This document shows positions 7,856-15,795 of a DNA stretch of 37,181 nt, in pieces (within the stretch, counting starts at the first letter, position 1; each line of letters opens with the position of its first letter). The stretch is from a virus. The translations under genes were made by a program, and so were the position numbers. The notes below the pieces were generated by a model that was not told where the DNA came from, did not search any database, and saw nothing but the letters and a program-made list of their open reading frames with translations. The stretch lies in the IMG/VR virus record IMGVR_UViG_3300021437_000054, positions 1 through 37,181 of that record. One strand, 5' to 3'.

Positions 7856-8565
7856 TAGAGGTTCCAGCTACCAGCCGGGACAACTATACCGGGCATGATG
7901 TCGTATTTGGTATTGCTTGTGCTCAGCCAATCCTTAGACCCATCCTTGCCCATAGCGTCTTGGCATCGGCGTTCATAGGTGTTGAAGTCTTCGGCATACT
8001 CAAAGCCCTTGAGCTTTTTCCAGCGCCAGATTGTTCCAAGCACAAGCAGATTCCATTCAAGCCTTGGAATATCAGTATCAGCGCCCCATTCTTCACGGCC
8101 TGTCGCGCCAGTGGAGTCGGTACACCAGTTGCGAGTTGTGTACTCGAATACGCACGTTTGCCCCGCAGCGGGGATGGGGTACATGTAAAGGTTACCACCC
8201 TTTACCCGGAAGTTAGACCAAGGGCCATTGATGGAGAATGCTTTGTTTTGCTGCCATCCCTGAGCCGTTTTTGGGCCATATACTGGACGCCGCAGGGTGC
8301 GGTTCCAGATAGTGTCATTGATGATGTAGCCAAGGCCTGGAGCTATGGTTTCCATAGCTCCTTGGTTTTCGGCAGCAATGGTAGTAAACGTGGCCTCAGT
8401 TTGCAGGCCAGTCCACTCATGCCGAGCAGCAAGCTCTTGCCCTTCTTCGTTGCAAAGCGCCAAGATATTGGTGATCTGTGTATCAGTATTACCAATGGCT
8501 TGCGTTGGTACTGTAAGCGATAGCCTTCCAGTAATTGCTTGAACGATAGAAAGGCAAGTCGCCAT
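7855..8565 (-). CDS. Head-tail adaptor protein (tail tubular protein A-like)
   Basis: 236 residues. The N-terminus (LSIVQAITGRLSLTVPTQAI) followed by TQITNILALCNEEGQELAAR and HEWTGLQTEATFTT is the typical pattern of podoviral adaptor proteins that dock below the portal ring. The middle contains the beta segment (FRVKGGNLYMYPIPAAGQTC) and the C-terminus the helix with Asp/Glu/Lys-rich sequence (WRWKKLKGFEYAEDFNTYER). It is encoded directly before the nozzle gene (TAATG junction), the same order as T7 gp11/gp12 and P22 gp4/gp10. No membrane segments or catalytic motifs are seen. Confidence 0.75.
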   Translation of the reverse strand: MATCLSIVQAITGRLSLTVPTQAIGNTDTQITNILALCNEEGQELAARHEWTGLQTEATFTTIAAENQGAMETIAPGLGYIINDTIWNRTLRRPVYGPKTAQGWQQNKAFSINGPWSNFRVKGGNLYMYPIPAAGQTCVFEYTTRNWCTDSTGATGREEWGADTDIPRLEWNLLVLGTIWRWKKLKGFEYAEDFNTYERRCQDAMGKDGSKDWLSTSNTKYDIMPGIVVPAGSWNL

Positions 8566-8570
8566 TTAAG

Positions 8571-9200
8571 TTACTCCACAGTATTCTCGGCCTCTTCGAC
8601 CACTTGTTTAGGCTTGCGCCCACGTTTTGCCTGTAGAGGCTCGCCCGTATTATCGGACATTTGCTCCAATTGCGCCAGTCGTTCAGTGAGCGCTTCAAGC
8701 TGCTTTTTCAGAACTTCATTCTCAATGGTCGCAGAGTCCTTGCCCTTGCACCACTCTTGTGCCTTCTGCTTGAGTTCACGTCCGCCCATGCCATAGGATC
8801 GCATTGCCTCCTCCGTCATGGCTGCAACATCCTCAATGGTCAGGACATGCATGGAGATAAAGTTATCAGCCTGAGCGGGCGACAGAACAGGCCATTCCTT
8901 CACGGATGTGCCATTCAAAGGAGCGTCTTGGCCGGACTTCCATGCATCAAACTTCTTTCTGAATCCATCGACCCATTCTTGCGGGTATGCGTCAGCAGCA
9001 CCGTTGACCAGCTTAGACCGGATCATGTCCAGCCAATCCGTTGCAATGCGCTCTACCTGATCTTTAGAGCCTGGTTGCATGATGAATGCCATGTCCAAGT
9101 CTTTGGTAACGCGCCGTCCGAGTTCTTCGGAGCGCAGTTTGTCGTGTACTGCAACACGCTTGAATTCAACAAAGGGGGGTCGTGCTTGATGTAGTTCCAT
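8571..9200 (-). CDS. Conserved phage protein of unknown function with C-terminal coiled coil
   Basis: 209 residues. The N-terminal domain (about 1-130) has WP/WL aromatic positions (RIATDWLDMIRSK, YPQEWVDGFRKKFDAW) and ends with a helical region. Residues about 160-182 form a heptad-like coiled coil (ENEVLKKQLEALTERLAQLE), followed by a basic patch (QAKRGRKPKQ) resembling an AT-hook and an acidic tail. It lies between the decoration-like gene and the adaptor, a place where podoviruses often carry a conserved uncharacterised gene. The basic GRKPK motif could contact DNA; this is inference. No enzyme motif recognised. Confidence 0.7.
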   Translation of the reverse strand: MELHQARPPFVEFKRVAVHDKLRSEELGRRVTKDLDMAFIMQPGSKDQVERIATDWLDMIRSKLVNGAADAYPQEWVDGFRKKFDAWKSGQDAPLNGTSVKEWPVLSPAQADNFISMHVLTIEDVAAMTEEAMRSYGMGGRELKQKAQEWCKGKDSATIENEVLKKQLEALTERLAQLEQMSDNTGEPLQAKRGRKPKQVVEEAENTVE

Positions 9201-9224
9201 GTTTCCTTTTCCTGTTTAGGATTT

Positions 9225-9260
9225 CATTGCAGAAGGCACTGATTAATGCCCTCTGTAATG
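9225..9260. other. Long imperfect inverted repeat upstream of the 209-residue gene
   Basis: Arms 9225-9238 and 9247-9260 are complementary except at two positions, one of which can form a G-U wobble, with an 8-base loop. It sits in the mRNA between the decoration gene and the 209-residue gene, immediately next to a second hairpin. Possible roles are transcript processing or attenuation. Confidence 0.55.
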
Positions 9261-9261
9261 A

Positions 9262-9279
9262 AAGGGGCCGAAGCCCCTT
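9262..9279 (-). terminator. UUCG-loop hairpin terminator or attenuator after the decoration gene
   Basis: Read leftward: AAGGGGC, loop TTCG, GCCCCTT, then TTCATT. This is a 7-bp GC-rich stem with a stable UUCG tetraloop and a weak T tract, beginning 7 bases beyond the stop codon of the decoration-like gene. The short T run suggests partial termination that would lower expression of downstream tail genes relative to capsid genes. Confidence 0.65.
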
Positions 9280-9285
9280 CCAAGA

Positions 9286-9999
9286 TTACACCACCTGACC
9301 CTGTGCAAACGGGTTGTTGATGATAGCAGCACCATAACCGGTGTAAGTACCGGTCAGAGTGATCGAACCGGATGCGGTTGCAACCTTATCGATGGTACCG
9401 ATGGCAGAGCCCATCGACACCGAGCGGCCATCAGGCGACAGAGCGGCCACCACCGTAGCAGCGGGCACACCAGTACCAGTCAGAGCCATGCCCAAGAACA
9501 GGCCGTCATAGCCGCCTTGGCAAACCACGGTGCTAGAACCAGTGATGGTCGCAGCAGTCACAGTCTTGGTACCGGTAGCGGCAATGCGGTTGCGGGTGTT
9601 CAGCAACTGCTTACCAGCGGCCAAAGTACCTGCGATGCCGGCAGCAGCCACAGCCACAGCGGTATCAGCAGTAACGGTGGCATTGGTCTTGTACACAGCC
9701 AGGCCTTCGGTCTGGAGCCAGCCAAACGAACCCGAGGGGATCGAAGCCATGGCAACGCCAAACTGGAAGCCCTGACCAGCGGTGGAGGGCAGCAGCACGC
9801 CCGCGTACAGTTCAGACCAAGTGACCAGCGAACCTTTCAGGATCGCGTCAGCGGACTTCACGTACACGAACTTGCCCGTGCCCCAGTACGGGTCTACGGC
9901 GGTGACGGTCATACCCAGCGGGTGACGCTGAACGGTATCAGGAGTGAACCAGTCATTAAAGGGCTGAGTGCCCAGAGTGGGAGAGATTGCAGCGAACAT
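9286..9999 (-). CDS. Head decoration / capsid-stabilising-like protein
   Basis: 237 residues encoded directly after the major capsid gene. The N-terminal half contains conserved-looking virion motifs (PYWGTGKFVYVKSADAILKG, GSLVTWSELYAGVLLPSTA), while the rest is almost entirely Ala/Thr/Gly/Val beta-prone sequence with very few charges. This resembles the proteins found next to capsid genes that coat or cement heads. A hairpin precedes it and a UUCG hairpin follows, so it may be expressed at a distinct high level. The assignment as decoration is from position and composition; a minor head protein is the alternative. Confidence 0.65.
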   Translation of the reverse strand: MFAAISPTLGTQPFNDWFTPDTVQRHPLGMTVTAVDPYWGTGKFVYVKSADAILKGSLVTWSELYAGVLLPSTAGQGFQFGVAMASIPSGSFGWLQTEGLAVYKTNATVTADTAVAVAAAGIAGTLAAGKQLLNTRNRIAATGTKTVTAATITGSSTVVCQGGYDGLFLGMALTGTGVPAATVVAALSPDGRSVSMGSAIGTIDKVATASGSITLTGTYTGYGAAIINNPFAQGQVV

Positions 10000-10020
10000 T
10001 TTATTCCTTTGTGAGTTGAA

Positions 10021-10045
10021 AGGGTGTGAGTTAGGCTCACACCCT
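10021..10045 (-). other. Perfect 10-bp hairpin between capsid and decoration genes
   Basis: Arms agggtgtgag (10021-10030) and ctcacaccct (10036-10045) flank a 5-base loop. Read leftward the stem is followed by TTTC only, so it is a poor full terminator. It lies between the capsid stop and the next ribosome binding site (aaagga), suggesting an mRNA-stabilising or attenuating element. Confidence 0.65.
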
Positions 10046-10053
10046 ACTGGACA

Positions 10054-11031
10054 TTAAGCCTTGCCAACGCCCTGACGAGCGCGGTTCGAGCAGACCAAGT
10101 TACCTTGGAACAGCACGGGGATAACCAGTGCGTCTTGGTTCACCGAGCGCAGCTCAGGCATGATTTCCATGTTGGCATCCTGGTGCACCACCAACTCCAA
10201 GAAGTCGGAGTTCAGGAAGTACATGTGGTTAGCCGGGATCCCGGAGGCGCTGGAGTCAAAAACCACGTCAGCGGTCTTGTATTTCAGGCTGATCATGCCG
10301 CCCTTGCCTTCATCGCTAGGAGCATAGCGCTTCAAGCTGGACTGGCTAGCTTCAAAGAACGTGAAGTAGTTGGAGTCCATGACGATCAGGTCAGGCGTAT
10401 CGTTGCCGCGAGTGCACTGCAGCCACAGGGGCAGCATCATGCCAGCTTCGATAGTGGCAGCGGATGGGGTAACGCTCACAGCAGCGGCAGACAGCACCTG
10501 GTTTTGCCAGAAGGTGAATGCGCTGGAGTTGATACCACCAACAGTGCCGGTGCCCAGGTCAGACACCAGAGCCTGAATACCGTTCATCTGGTTAGATGCG
10601 GTGCCGTCAGAGTACAGGTCGCCAGACAAGCCGTTAGCCATAGAGCGCTGAGCATTCTTCAGCTTTGTTTTCACAAAGTTGATGATGCGGTTAGAGCCGC
10701 TATTGGTACGTATTTCCAGGCCGGAAGCGGCCACGTTGACGGCCACTTGGCGCCATGCGAATTCAGCAGCGGAGATAACATCCACAGCAGAAACGTTCAG
10801 CGTATCGAAGCCACTGTAGCGCTGATACGTGCTGTTGGCAGCGTAATCGAGCGGGGTGACGATGGACAGGCCACCATCTTCAAGGCGGATGCGGCCCTTA
10901 TCAGTGATACGGCGATACAGCGCATTGTGGTTGGAAACGTTATCGGCCACATCTTTTTTGTGGTTGCGATAAGTGGTGCTCACCAGTTCGGTGAAGGTAT
11001 TAAACAGGGTGCTTTGACCGGGAGAGGCCAT
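10054..11031 (-). CDS. Major capsid protein
   Basis: 325 residues, positioned directly after the acidic scaffold-like gene, the usual arrangement. The sequence fits podoviral major head proteins: MASPGQSTLFNTFTELVSTT at the N-terminus, RIRLEDGGLSIVTPLDYAAN (strand leading to the E-loop area), a helix with KTKLKNAQRSMANGLSGDLY (a common backbone-helix motif), the P-domain-like DLIVMDSNYFTFFEASQ, and MYFLNSDFLELVVHQDANME near the C-terminus. These are hallmarks of the HK97-like fold in this phage group. Fully soluble, no signal sequence. Hundreds of copies are expected per head, consistent with its isolation by a hairpin downstream. Confidence 0.88.
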   Translation of the reverse strand: MASPGQSTLFNTFTELVSTTYRNHKKDVADNVSNHNALYRRITDKGRIRLEDGGLSIVTPLDYAANSTYQRYSGFDTLNVSAVDVISAAEFAWRQVAVNVAASGLEIRTNSGSNRIINFVKTKLKNAQRSMANGLSGDLYSDGTASNQMNGIQALVSDLGTGTVGGINSSAFTFWQNQVLSAAAVSVTPSAATIEAGMMLPLWLQCTRGNDTPDLIVMDSNYFTFFEASQSSLKRYAPSDEGKGGMISLKYKTADVVFDSSASGIPANHMYFLNSDFLELVVHQDANMEIMPELRSVNQDALVIPVLFQGNLVCSNRARQGVGKA

Positions 11032-11049
11032 AATTTACTCCAAATAAGG

Positions 11050-12081
11050 TTAGATGAGACCTAGCTCGCGGGCTTTGTCTCGGATGGTGTCGTCAATGTT
11101 GCCTACTTGCTTTGCGGCAGGAAGCGTACCCTTGCGGGATATGTTCACTGCTGCTGCTTGCTTGGCAGCTTGTGCTTTCTGAGTGGCTTGCGCTTTCCGG
11201 TCTGCGTCTACCTTTGCTTGCTGTTCGGCAAGAACCTGGTTTCTGACAGTGGGGTTAGCGTAAATTGCCCGCTCATAGGCATCACGGAGATCGGTAGCAA
11301 TGCCAGCCTGTAAGAGGCCAGCCATGTCTTCCCTCACTGCCGCAAAATGCACGTTTGCAGGGTCTTTCGAGAATCGCTCTATCTCGCTGTTAAGCGTTAC
11401 GCTCTCTTGCTGCTCACGTGCCTGATTCTGTTGCGCTATCCAGCTCTCCATTTGGGTAAGCTTTTGCTGTAGCGCGTATGTATTGGGATCAAACTGCTCA
11501 GCAGGCGTAATAGCGGCCTGCTGGATGTCAATTCCGTAGTCCGATGCAAGCTTGTGCAGCATCTGAACCTTTTGCTGCTGGCTTCCCGAGCGCAGCATGG
11601 CATCAGCATTGAATAGTGCTTGCACTGCCACATCAGGCGTAACGCCAGCGGCCTCAATGGTGCGCATGAAGGGAGAGATGGCATTGCGGATGGTGTCGCC
11701 AAACTGCGCCTTCTCACGGTACTGCTCAAGCCCACGGTGCATTTCATCAGACCGGCGCAAGAACTCTTGCATAACCACCGGGTCTTTTGCAATAGCTGCT
11801 GCAGCCTCTTTGCGAAGCCCCAGGCGCTGCAACTCAGTCGGAACTACAACTGACTCAGACTCTGCCAGTGCAGGCTCAGCGGGGGTTTCTGTAGCCTCTG
11901 GATCGGTAGGCTTGGGGGTATTGTCTACGGGTGGAGTTTCTTTGGCTGCGAAGCGGCCTTTATCGTCACGCGAGTCACTACGGGACTCAATGTCTTCCAG
12001 GGTCTGACGGATAGTGTCATCCATCGAAACTTCTGTCGGTTCAACGATCTCCTCTGTTGAGAGGCTCACATCTTCATCCAT
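11050..12081 (-). CDS. Capsid scaffolding protein
   Basis: About 343 residues, acidic and Gln/Ala/Glu-rich, with a disordered N-terminus (about 1-85, Pro/Thr/Glu repeats such as PKPTDPEATETPAEPALAES) and long helical coiled-coil segments, for example KLTQMESWIAQQNQAREQQE, and a C-terminal Ala/Gln/Lys helix. This composition and the position directly before the capsid gene are typical of scaffolds, which are removed or cleaved before packaging. I prefer the ATG at 12081 to the GTG at 12087 because a GGAG ribosome binding site ends just 5 bases upstream of that ATG. No protease motif is visible, so autocleavage is not indicated. Confidence 0.82.
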   Translation of the reverse strand: MDEDVSLSTEEIVEPTEVSMDDTIRQTLEDIESRSDSRDDKGRFAAKETPPVDNTPKPTDPEATETPAEPALAESESVVVPTELQRLGLRKEAAAAIAKDPVVMQEFLRRSDEMHRGLEQYREKAQFGDTIRNAISPFMRTIEAAGVTPDVAVQALFNADAMLRSGSQQQKVQMLHKLASDYGIDIQQAAITPAEQFDPNTYALQQKLTQMESWIAQQNQAREQQESVTLNSEIERFSKDPANVHFAAVREDMAGLLQAGIATDLRDAYERAIYANPTVRNQVLAEQQAKVDADRKAQATQKAQAAKQAAAVNISRKGTLPAAKQVGNIDDTIRDKARELGLI

Positions 12082-12120
12082 TTTCACTCCAATTAGGGTT
12101 AATACCTATGGCGGTTTATA

Positions 12121-12519
12121 TCACAATGCGCTATCTAAAATAGCCTTTTTTTCATCACCGAGCGAATGATATGCGCTAACTACTGCATTTTCTAGTGCAT
12201 CATCCGCAGCCTTTGCCTCATACTTAGCTCTACTGTCGGACACTTTGCGCTCAGAATCCAGCCCTTCCCAAGGCCGTGACCCACTACGAGCCATGTCATC
12301 ACGCCGTTGGCTTGGCGTGTCAATCCATTTGCCAGTGATGGGCGACTGATAAGCGGGCATGACGTAAACCGATGCTGTACGCTTGGGGAATGCATGCATC
12401 ATGAGCTTATCGCGCCACCCCTGCTCAATGTCTTCATAGTACGGTGCGTTTGTCTCGCACCAGACTGACTTATCAGTGTCTGTAAATCCTAGGTGTACTT
12501 GCAGTTCTTGGTAGTTCAT
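12121..12519 (-). CDS. Conserved phage head-module protein of unknown function
   Basis: 132 residues, hydrophilic, no membrane segment. Notable motifs: YEDIEQGWRDKLMMHAFPKR, VMPAYQSPITGKWIDTPSQR and RDDMARSGSRPWEGLDSERK, the last resembling sequences found in small proteins encoded between portal and capsid genes. The remainder is helical and charged. It sits between the eight-repeat protein gene and the scaffold gene with only two bases to its upstream neighbour, so it is co-transcribed with the head genes. Assembly factor or minor head protein are both possible. Confidence 0.65.
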   Translation of the reverse strand: MNYQELQVHLGFTDTDKSVWCETNAPYYEDIEQGWRDKLMMHAFPKRTASVYVMPAYQSPITGKWIDTPSQRRDDMARSGSRPWEGLDSERKVSDSRAKYEAKAADDALENAVVSAYHSLGDEKKAILDSAL

Positions 12520-12521
12520 AT

Positions 12522-13475
12522 TTATCCCATTAGAAGCATCATTGTTTCTTCGTCGTCTTCATCATCAATTTGCTGCTGAATCTTGATCTGCTCAATCTCA
12601 GCGGACAGCCAATCAATGAATTTACGTTCCTCCGTATAGTCAATGGTCTTGATCTCAGCCACTGCTTCACGTTTGATCTCTGCCACTACAGCGGGTGCAG
12701 GGGCAATCCCCATCAATTCTAAGTAAGTCGCCTCGATGGTGGATTCAATGGCATCTTCGCGGGTCTTACGCTGCTTCCATGCGTTCTTATTCCAGCCGGT
12801 ATGCTTATTCGGGTGGAAGGCATCATCACCACCAACCTTCGTTGGCGCTTTGGATACGCCATTCTGAGCAATGCCTGTGATGGTGGACAATTGTCCAGCT
12901 AGTGCGCCGGTAGTGTCATGACTGACAGCCACGCCAGTGCGGGATGCAGCACCAACGATAGCCCCAATCTGGCCTACAAGCGCACCGGGCGCATCATGGG
13001 TTATAGGTGCACCAACGCGAGCCGCTGAGCCCACGATAAGCGAACCTTGGCCCGTTAGCGCTCCTGAGGTATCGAATGCCCTAAACCTAGTGGCAGAGCC
13101 TGCCAGGGCTGATCCTGGGCCTACCAGCAAACCCACCGCAGAGAATGCACGGAACCTGCTTGCAGAGCCTGCAATCGAGCCTAGCTGGCCGACCAATACA
13201 CCAGGTGCATCATGCGTTACTGAGCTAGTCGATCGAGACGCAGCGCCAACAATGACAGATCCCTGCCCCGTCAGTGCGCCTGTTGTGCTAAATGCCCTGA
13301 ATCTATTTGCCGCACCAGCAATGGCACTGCCTTGCCCCGTCAAGGCCCCGGAGGTGCCATGCAGTGCAATGTGTGCCGCAGTGCCCGCAACAGCACCTAT
13401 CTGGCCCGTAAGAGCGCCAGAGGTGCCGTGCGTTACTGGCCCACTAGCGCCGGTTAGCGCAAGCAGCAGTGACAT
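12522..13475 (-). CDS. Repeat-rich structural protein with eight about 24-residue units
   Basis: 317 residues in two parts. Residues about 14-205 are eight imperfect tandem units of 22-26 residues built on the pattern TSGALTGQGSAIAGAASRFRAF (for example GALTGQGSAIAGAANR, GVLVGQLGSIAGSASR, GALVGQIGAIVGAASR). The glycine/alanine and small-residue content with regular spacing suggests a beta-solenoid or fibre-like shaft. Residues about 215-317 are unlike the repeats: HPNKHTGWNKNAWKQRKTRE, then acidic helices ending in DDEDDEETMMLLMG. Unit number probably varies through recombination between related DNA repeats. Location between portal-side and scaffold genes suggests a minor head or fibrous decoration protein; function unknown. 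Confidence 0.75.
   Translation of the reverse strand: MSLLLALTGASGPVTHGTSGALTGQIGAVAGTAAHIALHGTSGALTGQGSAIAGAANRFRAFSTTGALTGQGSVIVGAASRSTSSVTHDAPGVLVGQLGSIAGSASRFRAFSAVGLLVGPGSALAGSATRFRAFDTSGALTGQGSLIVGSAARVGAPITHDAPGALVGQIGAIVGAASRTGVAVSHDTTGALAGQLSTITGIAQNGVSKAPTKVGGDDAFHPNKHTGWNKNAWKQRKTREDAIESTIEATYLELMGIAPAPAVVAEIKREAVAEIKTIDYTEERKFIDWLSAEIEQIKIQQQIDDEDDEETMMLLMG
12878..13440 (-). repeat. Degenerate tandem repeat array encoding the eight GALTGQG units
   Basis: DNA encoding repeated GALTGQG / AGAASR blocks, such as cccgtcagtgcgcc-type segments recurring about every 70-75 bases (22-26 codons). Units differ at many third positions, so the array is old or maintained by selection rather than a recent slippage product. 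Confidence 0.65.
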
Positions 13476-13482
13476 TTAGGGG

Positions 13483-14976
13483 TTACTCCCAGCCGTAAAC
13501 CGGCGTGTAGGTAAACGTGATGGTCTGCGATGCAGTGGCTGTACCTGCGATGAACTTGGCTACCAGAGCCACACGCTCACCCGGATTGACGTAGATCGGT
13601 GCGCTAGCCAAGTCGATCTTGATCGGGCCTTTGTCTGGGCCTTGACCTATGGCAGCGCCGATAGGCCAGTTCATGAAGCCCAGAGCGATACGGCGCGGTG
13701 CCTTGGCATTGGTGGCTTCAACCGTTGCCAGCGAGACAGCTGTATGACCGAAGGCCAATGCGAATTGCAGAGTCGTGGATGTAGTTGCCACAGCTGCGCC
13801 GGTATTCACTGCATCCACCAGAATGCCAGTAATCACCAGGCGACGGCCTTGGACGTTGGCAGTGGGTAGTGGCACACCATATTCAGACCAGATACCGTCA
13901 GTTACAGCAGCCGCCGCAGCAGTGACAACACCCTGACCGCCCAGACCGCCCGGCAAGTTAGCTGTCAGCGCAGTGTTAGAAGGCGCCGCAGCCGTTGGGT
14001 TGGTGCTGTTGACGTAGGTAGCCAAGCCACCCATCGTTCCGCCAGACAAGCCTTGGTAGGAGCCGAACAGACGGTTGCCCGTCTGAGCCAATGTGCTGGA
14101 GTAGTTCGCACCGCCGACCCGCACAGAGTACGCATTGAGAGCGGCCTGCACAGCAGCACCAGCAGCACCGCCAGTGATACGCTGCATGAAGAATGCCTTG
14201 AGGCCAGACCCCATGTTCACCCGGCCAGTGCCAACCGGCAGTGCCAGCGAACCCATCAGCCATGTATTTGTACCGTCGCTTACCCAGAAGTTAGCGCTGA
14301 TCGCGTTGGTGTAGACGATGAACTGATAGCGCTTGTTGTTGGTGTAGGTAAACGTGCCGGTGTTGTTGAAGCTAGTCCATACGCCGGTAGAGGTTTCCGT
14401 TCCGTTGAAGGACACAACGCCCTGAAAGCCCGATGCACTGGCCCGCACAAAGATGCCATCAGGCGGTGCAACAGTAGCAGACACGATGTTGGTCGTGAAA
14501 CCGAACTCGACAAAGTTGTTAGCCGTTGGCTGCTGGCTGAACGAAACCTCAAAGTCACCAGACAGAGTTTGCACACCGCTGTTAGGAAAGTTGGCATACG
14601 TCTGCAGCGCATAGCCGGTAGTGGTCGTGGTGATCGATCCGCTGTTGGTAGTGAACTGGCCCGCAGTCCAAGTCGCAGCCATCGTGGTGCTGACAGACTG
14701 GTGCTTGCCGGTGTTCTGCGCGGTGTAGTTGAAGTTCTCTTCATCCACCAGTGTATCCTGAGCGATACGTGTACGGTAGTCGCCGTCCAGTTCAGGGCTG
14801 ACCAGCAGAGGCACACCAGTGATCTTGCCCGCGTCCAGCTCAGTCTGAATACGCAAGTTGCCCACGTTCAGCGGGTTAGTGTATGCGTCTAGCTCGGCTG
14901 TGACCCTTAGCTGATTGGCCGCGTTGACTTCGGCCACGTTGCCGGAGGTGTTGCCTTCAATACGAAAACCTGCCAT
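13483..14976 (-). CDS. Large minor structural protein, beta-rich, possible head fibre or decoration protein
   Basis: 497 residues. The first 75 residues contain two short related units (VTAELDAYTNPLNVGNLRI, followed by a TELDAGKITGVPLLVSPELD type unit), then a long beta-rich body with a jelly-roll-like segment (about 120-245; FSQQPTANNFVEFGFTTNIV, RYQFIVYTNAISANFWVSDG) reminiscent of carbohydrate-binding folds. The C-terminal half is Ala/Gly/Thr-rich (LPGGLGGQGVVTAAAAAV) and ends with a conserved-looking PIYVNPGERVALVAKF. No catalytic site is recognised. Because it is encoded among head genes rather than tail genes, a head-fibre or surface-decoration role is a reasonable guess. Confidence 0.65.
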   Translation of the reverse strand: MAGFRIEGNTSGNVAEVNAANQLRVTAELDAYTNPLNVGNLRIQTELDAGKITGVPLLVSPELDGDYRTRIAQDTLVDEENFNYTAQNTGKHQSVSTTMAATWTAGQFTTNSGSITTTTTGYALQTYANFPNSGVQTLSGDFEVSFSQQPTANNFVEFGFTTNIVSATVAPPDGIFVRASASGFQGVVSFNGTETSTGVWTSFNNTGTFTYTNNKRYQFIVYTNAISANFWVSDGTNTWLMGSLALPVGTGRVNMGSGLKAFFMQRITGGAAGAAVQAALNAYSVRVGGANYSSTLAQTGNRLFGSYQGLSGGTMGGLATYVNSTNPTAAAPSNTALTANLPGGLGGQGVVTAAAAAVTDGIWSEYGVPLPTANVQGRRLVITGILVDAVNTGAAVATTSTTLQFALAFGHTAVSLATVEATNAKAPRRIALGFMNWPIGAAIGQGPDKGPIKIDLASAPIYVNPGERVALVAKFIAGTATASQTITFTYTPVYGWE

Positions 14977-14986
14977 GTTTTACCCC

Positions 14987-15280
14987 TTAATCTGCCCAGA
15001 CGTAACGCGCCTGGAACGTACCCGTTAAACGTAAATTACTCATGGCCTGGGCCGTGAATCCAACACCTGCACTCACCGATATGGGTTGCAGTGACAGCCC
15101 GCCAAGAGGCAACATCTGATGCTCAATGGCGTTATGCGTTGCCGTTGTGTCTGCACCCATCAGGTATATCTCAACCTTGGATGTGCCGCTAATGGTCGCA
15201 TCACTCACCGCAGTCGTGACAACATTAGTACCCGGCGCAGAGCCGAAATTGAATGTCACAGTGCCTTGACCAGTTGCCAC
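14987..15280 (-). CDS. Small beta-rich virion-module protein of unknown function
   Basis: 97 residues, mostly short beta strands (TVTFNFGSAPGTNVVTTAVS, KVEIYLMGADTTATHNAIEH), ending with NLRLTGTFQARYVWAD. No signal peptide or membrane span. It lies one base from the upstream 127-residue gene and 10 bases from the downstream 497-residue gene, so it is part of the head transcript. Composition is that of small structural proteins. No specific family recognised. Confidence 0.6.
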   Translation of the reverse strand: MATGQGTVTFNFGSAPGTNVVTTAVSDATISGTSKVEIYLMGADTTATHNAIEHQMLPLGGLSLQPISVSAGVGFTAQAMSNLRLTGTFQARYVWAD

Positions 15281-15281
15281 G

Positions 15282-15665
15282 TTATGCGCTCAGTGCAGTG
15301 TATGTAAGCGAACTGCAAGAAACTGTGTCGCCGGCAGTCACAACTAGGCCATTGGTCATGTTGATATCGCTAGCAGAAGCGGCCACAGCGCAGTGAATCA
15401 CCACCGTGCCGCCAGAGGTTTGCAGTGTTGCCGTAGCAACCGTACCGCCCGCTGCATTGGTGTCGCTGGTGATCGCGTTAGCAGTCGCAGTGCCAGTAGC
15501 AGAAGCGCCGAATGCTGTAGCACTCAGGCTCAGAGTAGCGACTACAGTGCCTGGGGCACTGACAGTGCCAGTGGTGCGGAATGCCAGCTTACCGGATGCA
15601 CCGATAAGCGCAGTCACTGCGTCCGTTGCTGCGTTACGCGCCGCTGTCGTGTGTGTCACTGCCAT
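15282..15665 (-). CDS. Small Thr/Ala-rich virion-module protein
   Basis: 127 residues, 35-40 percent Ala plus Thr, low in charge. The sequence (AARNAATDAVTALIGASGKL, VVATLSLSATAFGASATGTA, DINMTNGLVVTAGDTVSCSS) matches a recurrent kind of uncharacterised phage structural-region protein with a beta-sandwich-like profile. Its start region overlaps by 32 bases the end of the 53-residue gene that follows the portal gene. A decoration or head-associated protein is likely; the exact role is unknown. Confidence 0.6.
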   Translation of the reverse strand: MAVTHTTAARNAATDAVTALIGASGKLAFRTTGTVSAPGTVVATLSLSATAFGASATGTATANAITSDTNAAGGTVATATLQTSGGTVVIHCAVAASASDINMTNGLVVTAGDTVSCSSLTYTALSA

Positions 15666-15795
15666 CTGTCAGTTCCTTCAGTTGTTCATCATCCAAAAAG
15701 CCGACAACCTCGACGGTCTCGACCTTGCCTGTATCTTTGCGGGTGATTTCAAGCATCATCCGAACCTCACCTAGTGCGCTCTGTAAGTCAGCCAT
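15634..15795 (-). CDS. Small 53-residue protein translationally coupled to the portal gene
   Basis: Its ATG overlaps the portal stop codon (TAATG at 15793-15797) and it ends with TAA at 15634-15636, overlapping the next gene by 32 bases. The product (MADLQSALGEVRMMLEITRK, then a stretch with TGKVETVEVVGFLDDEQL) is acidic and mixed helix/strand, with a normal coding feel. Such tight coupling on both sides supports a real gene of about 5.8 kDa. Function unknown; co-expression with portal suggests a head-assembly accessory. Confidence 0.65.
   Translation of the reverse strand: MADLQSALGEVRMMLEITRKDTGKVETVEVVGFLDDEQLKELTDGSDTHDSGA

Noticed and set aside
10105-11064. Long rightward open frame (319 codons) opposite the capsid gene
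   Set aside because: It is a shadow of the capsid gene's codon bias, has no recognisable protein features and overlaps a certain gene.
14053-14892. Rightward 279-codon frame opposite the 497-residue structural gene
   Set aside because: Shadow frame with unusual Cys/His/Arg composition and no start signal.
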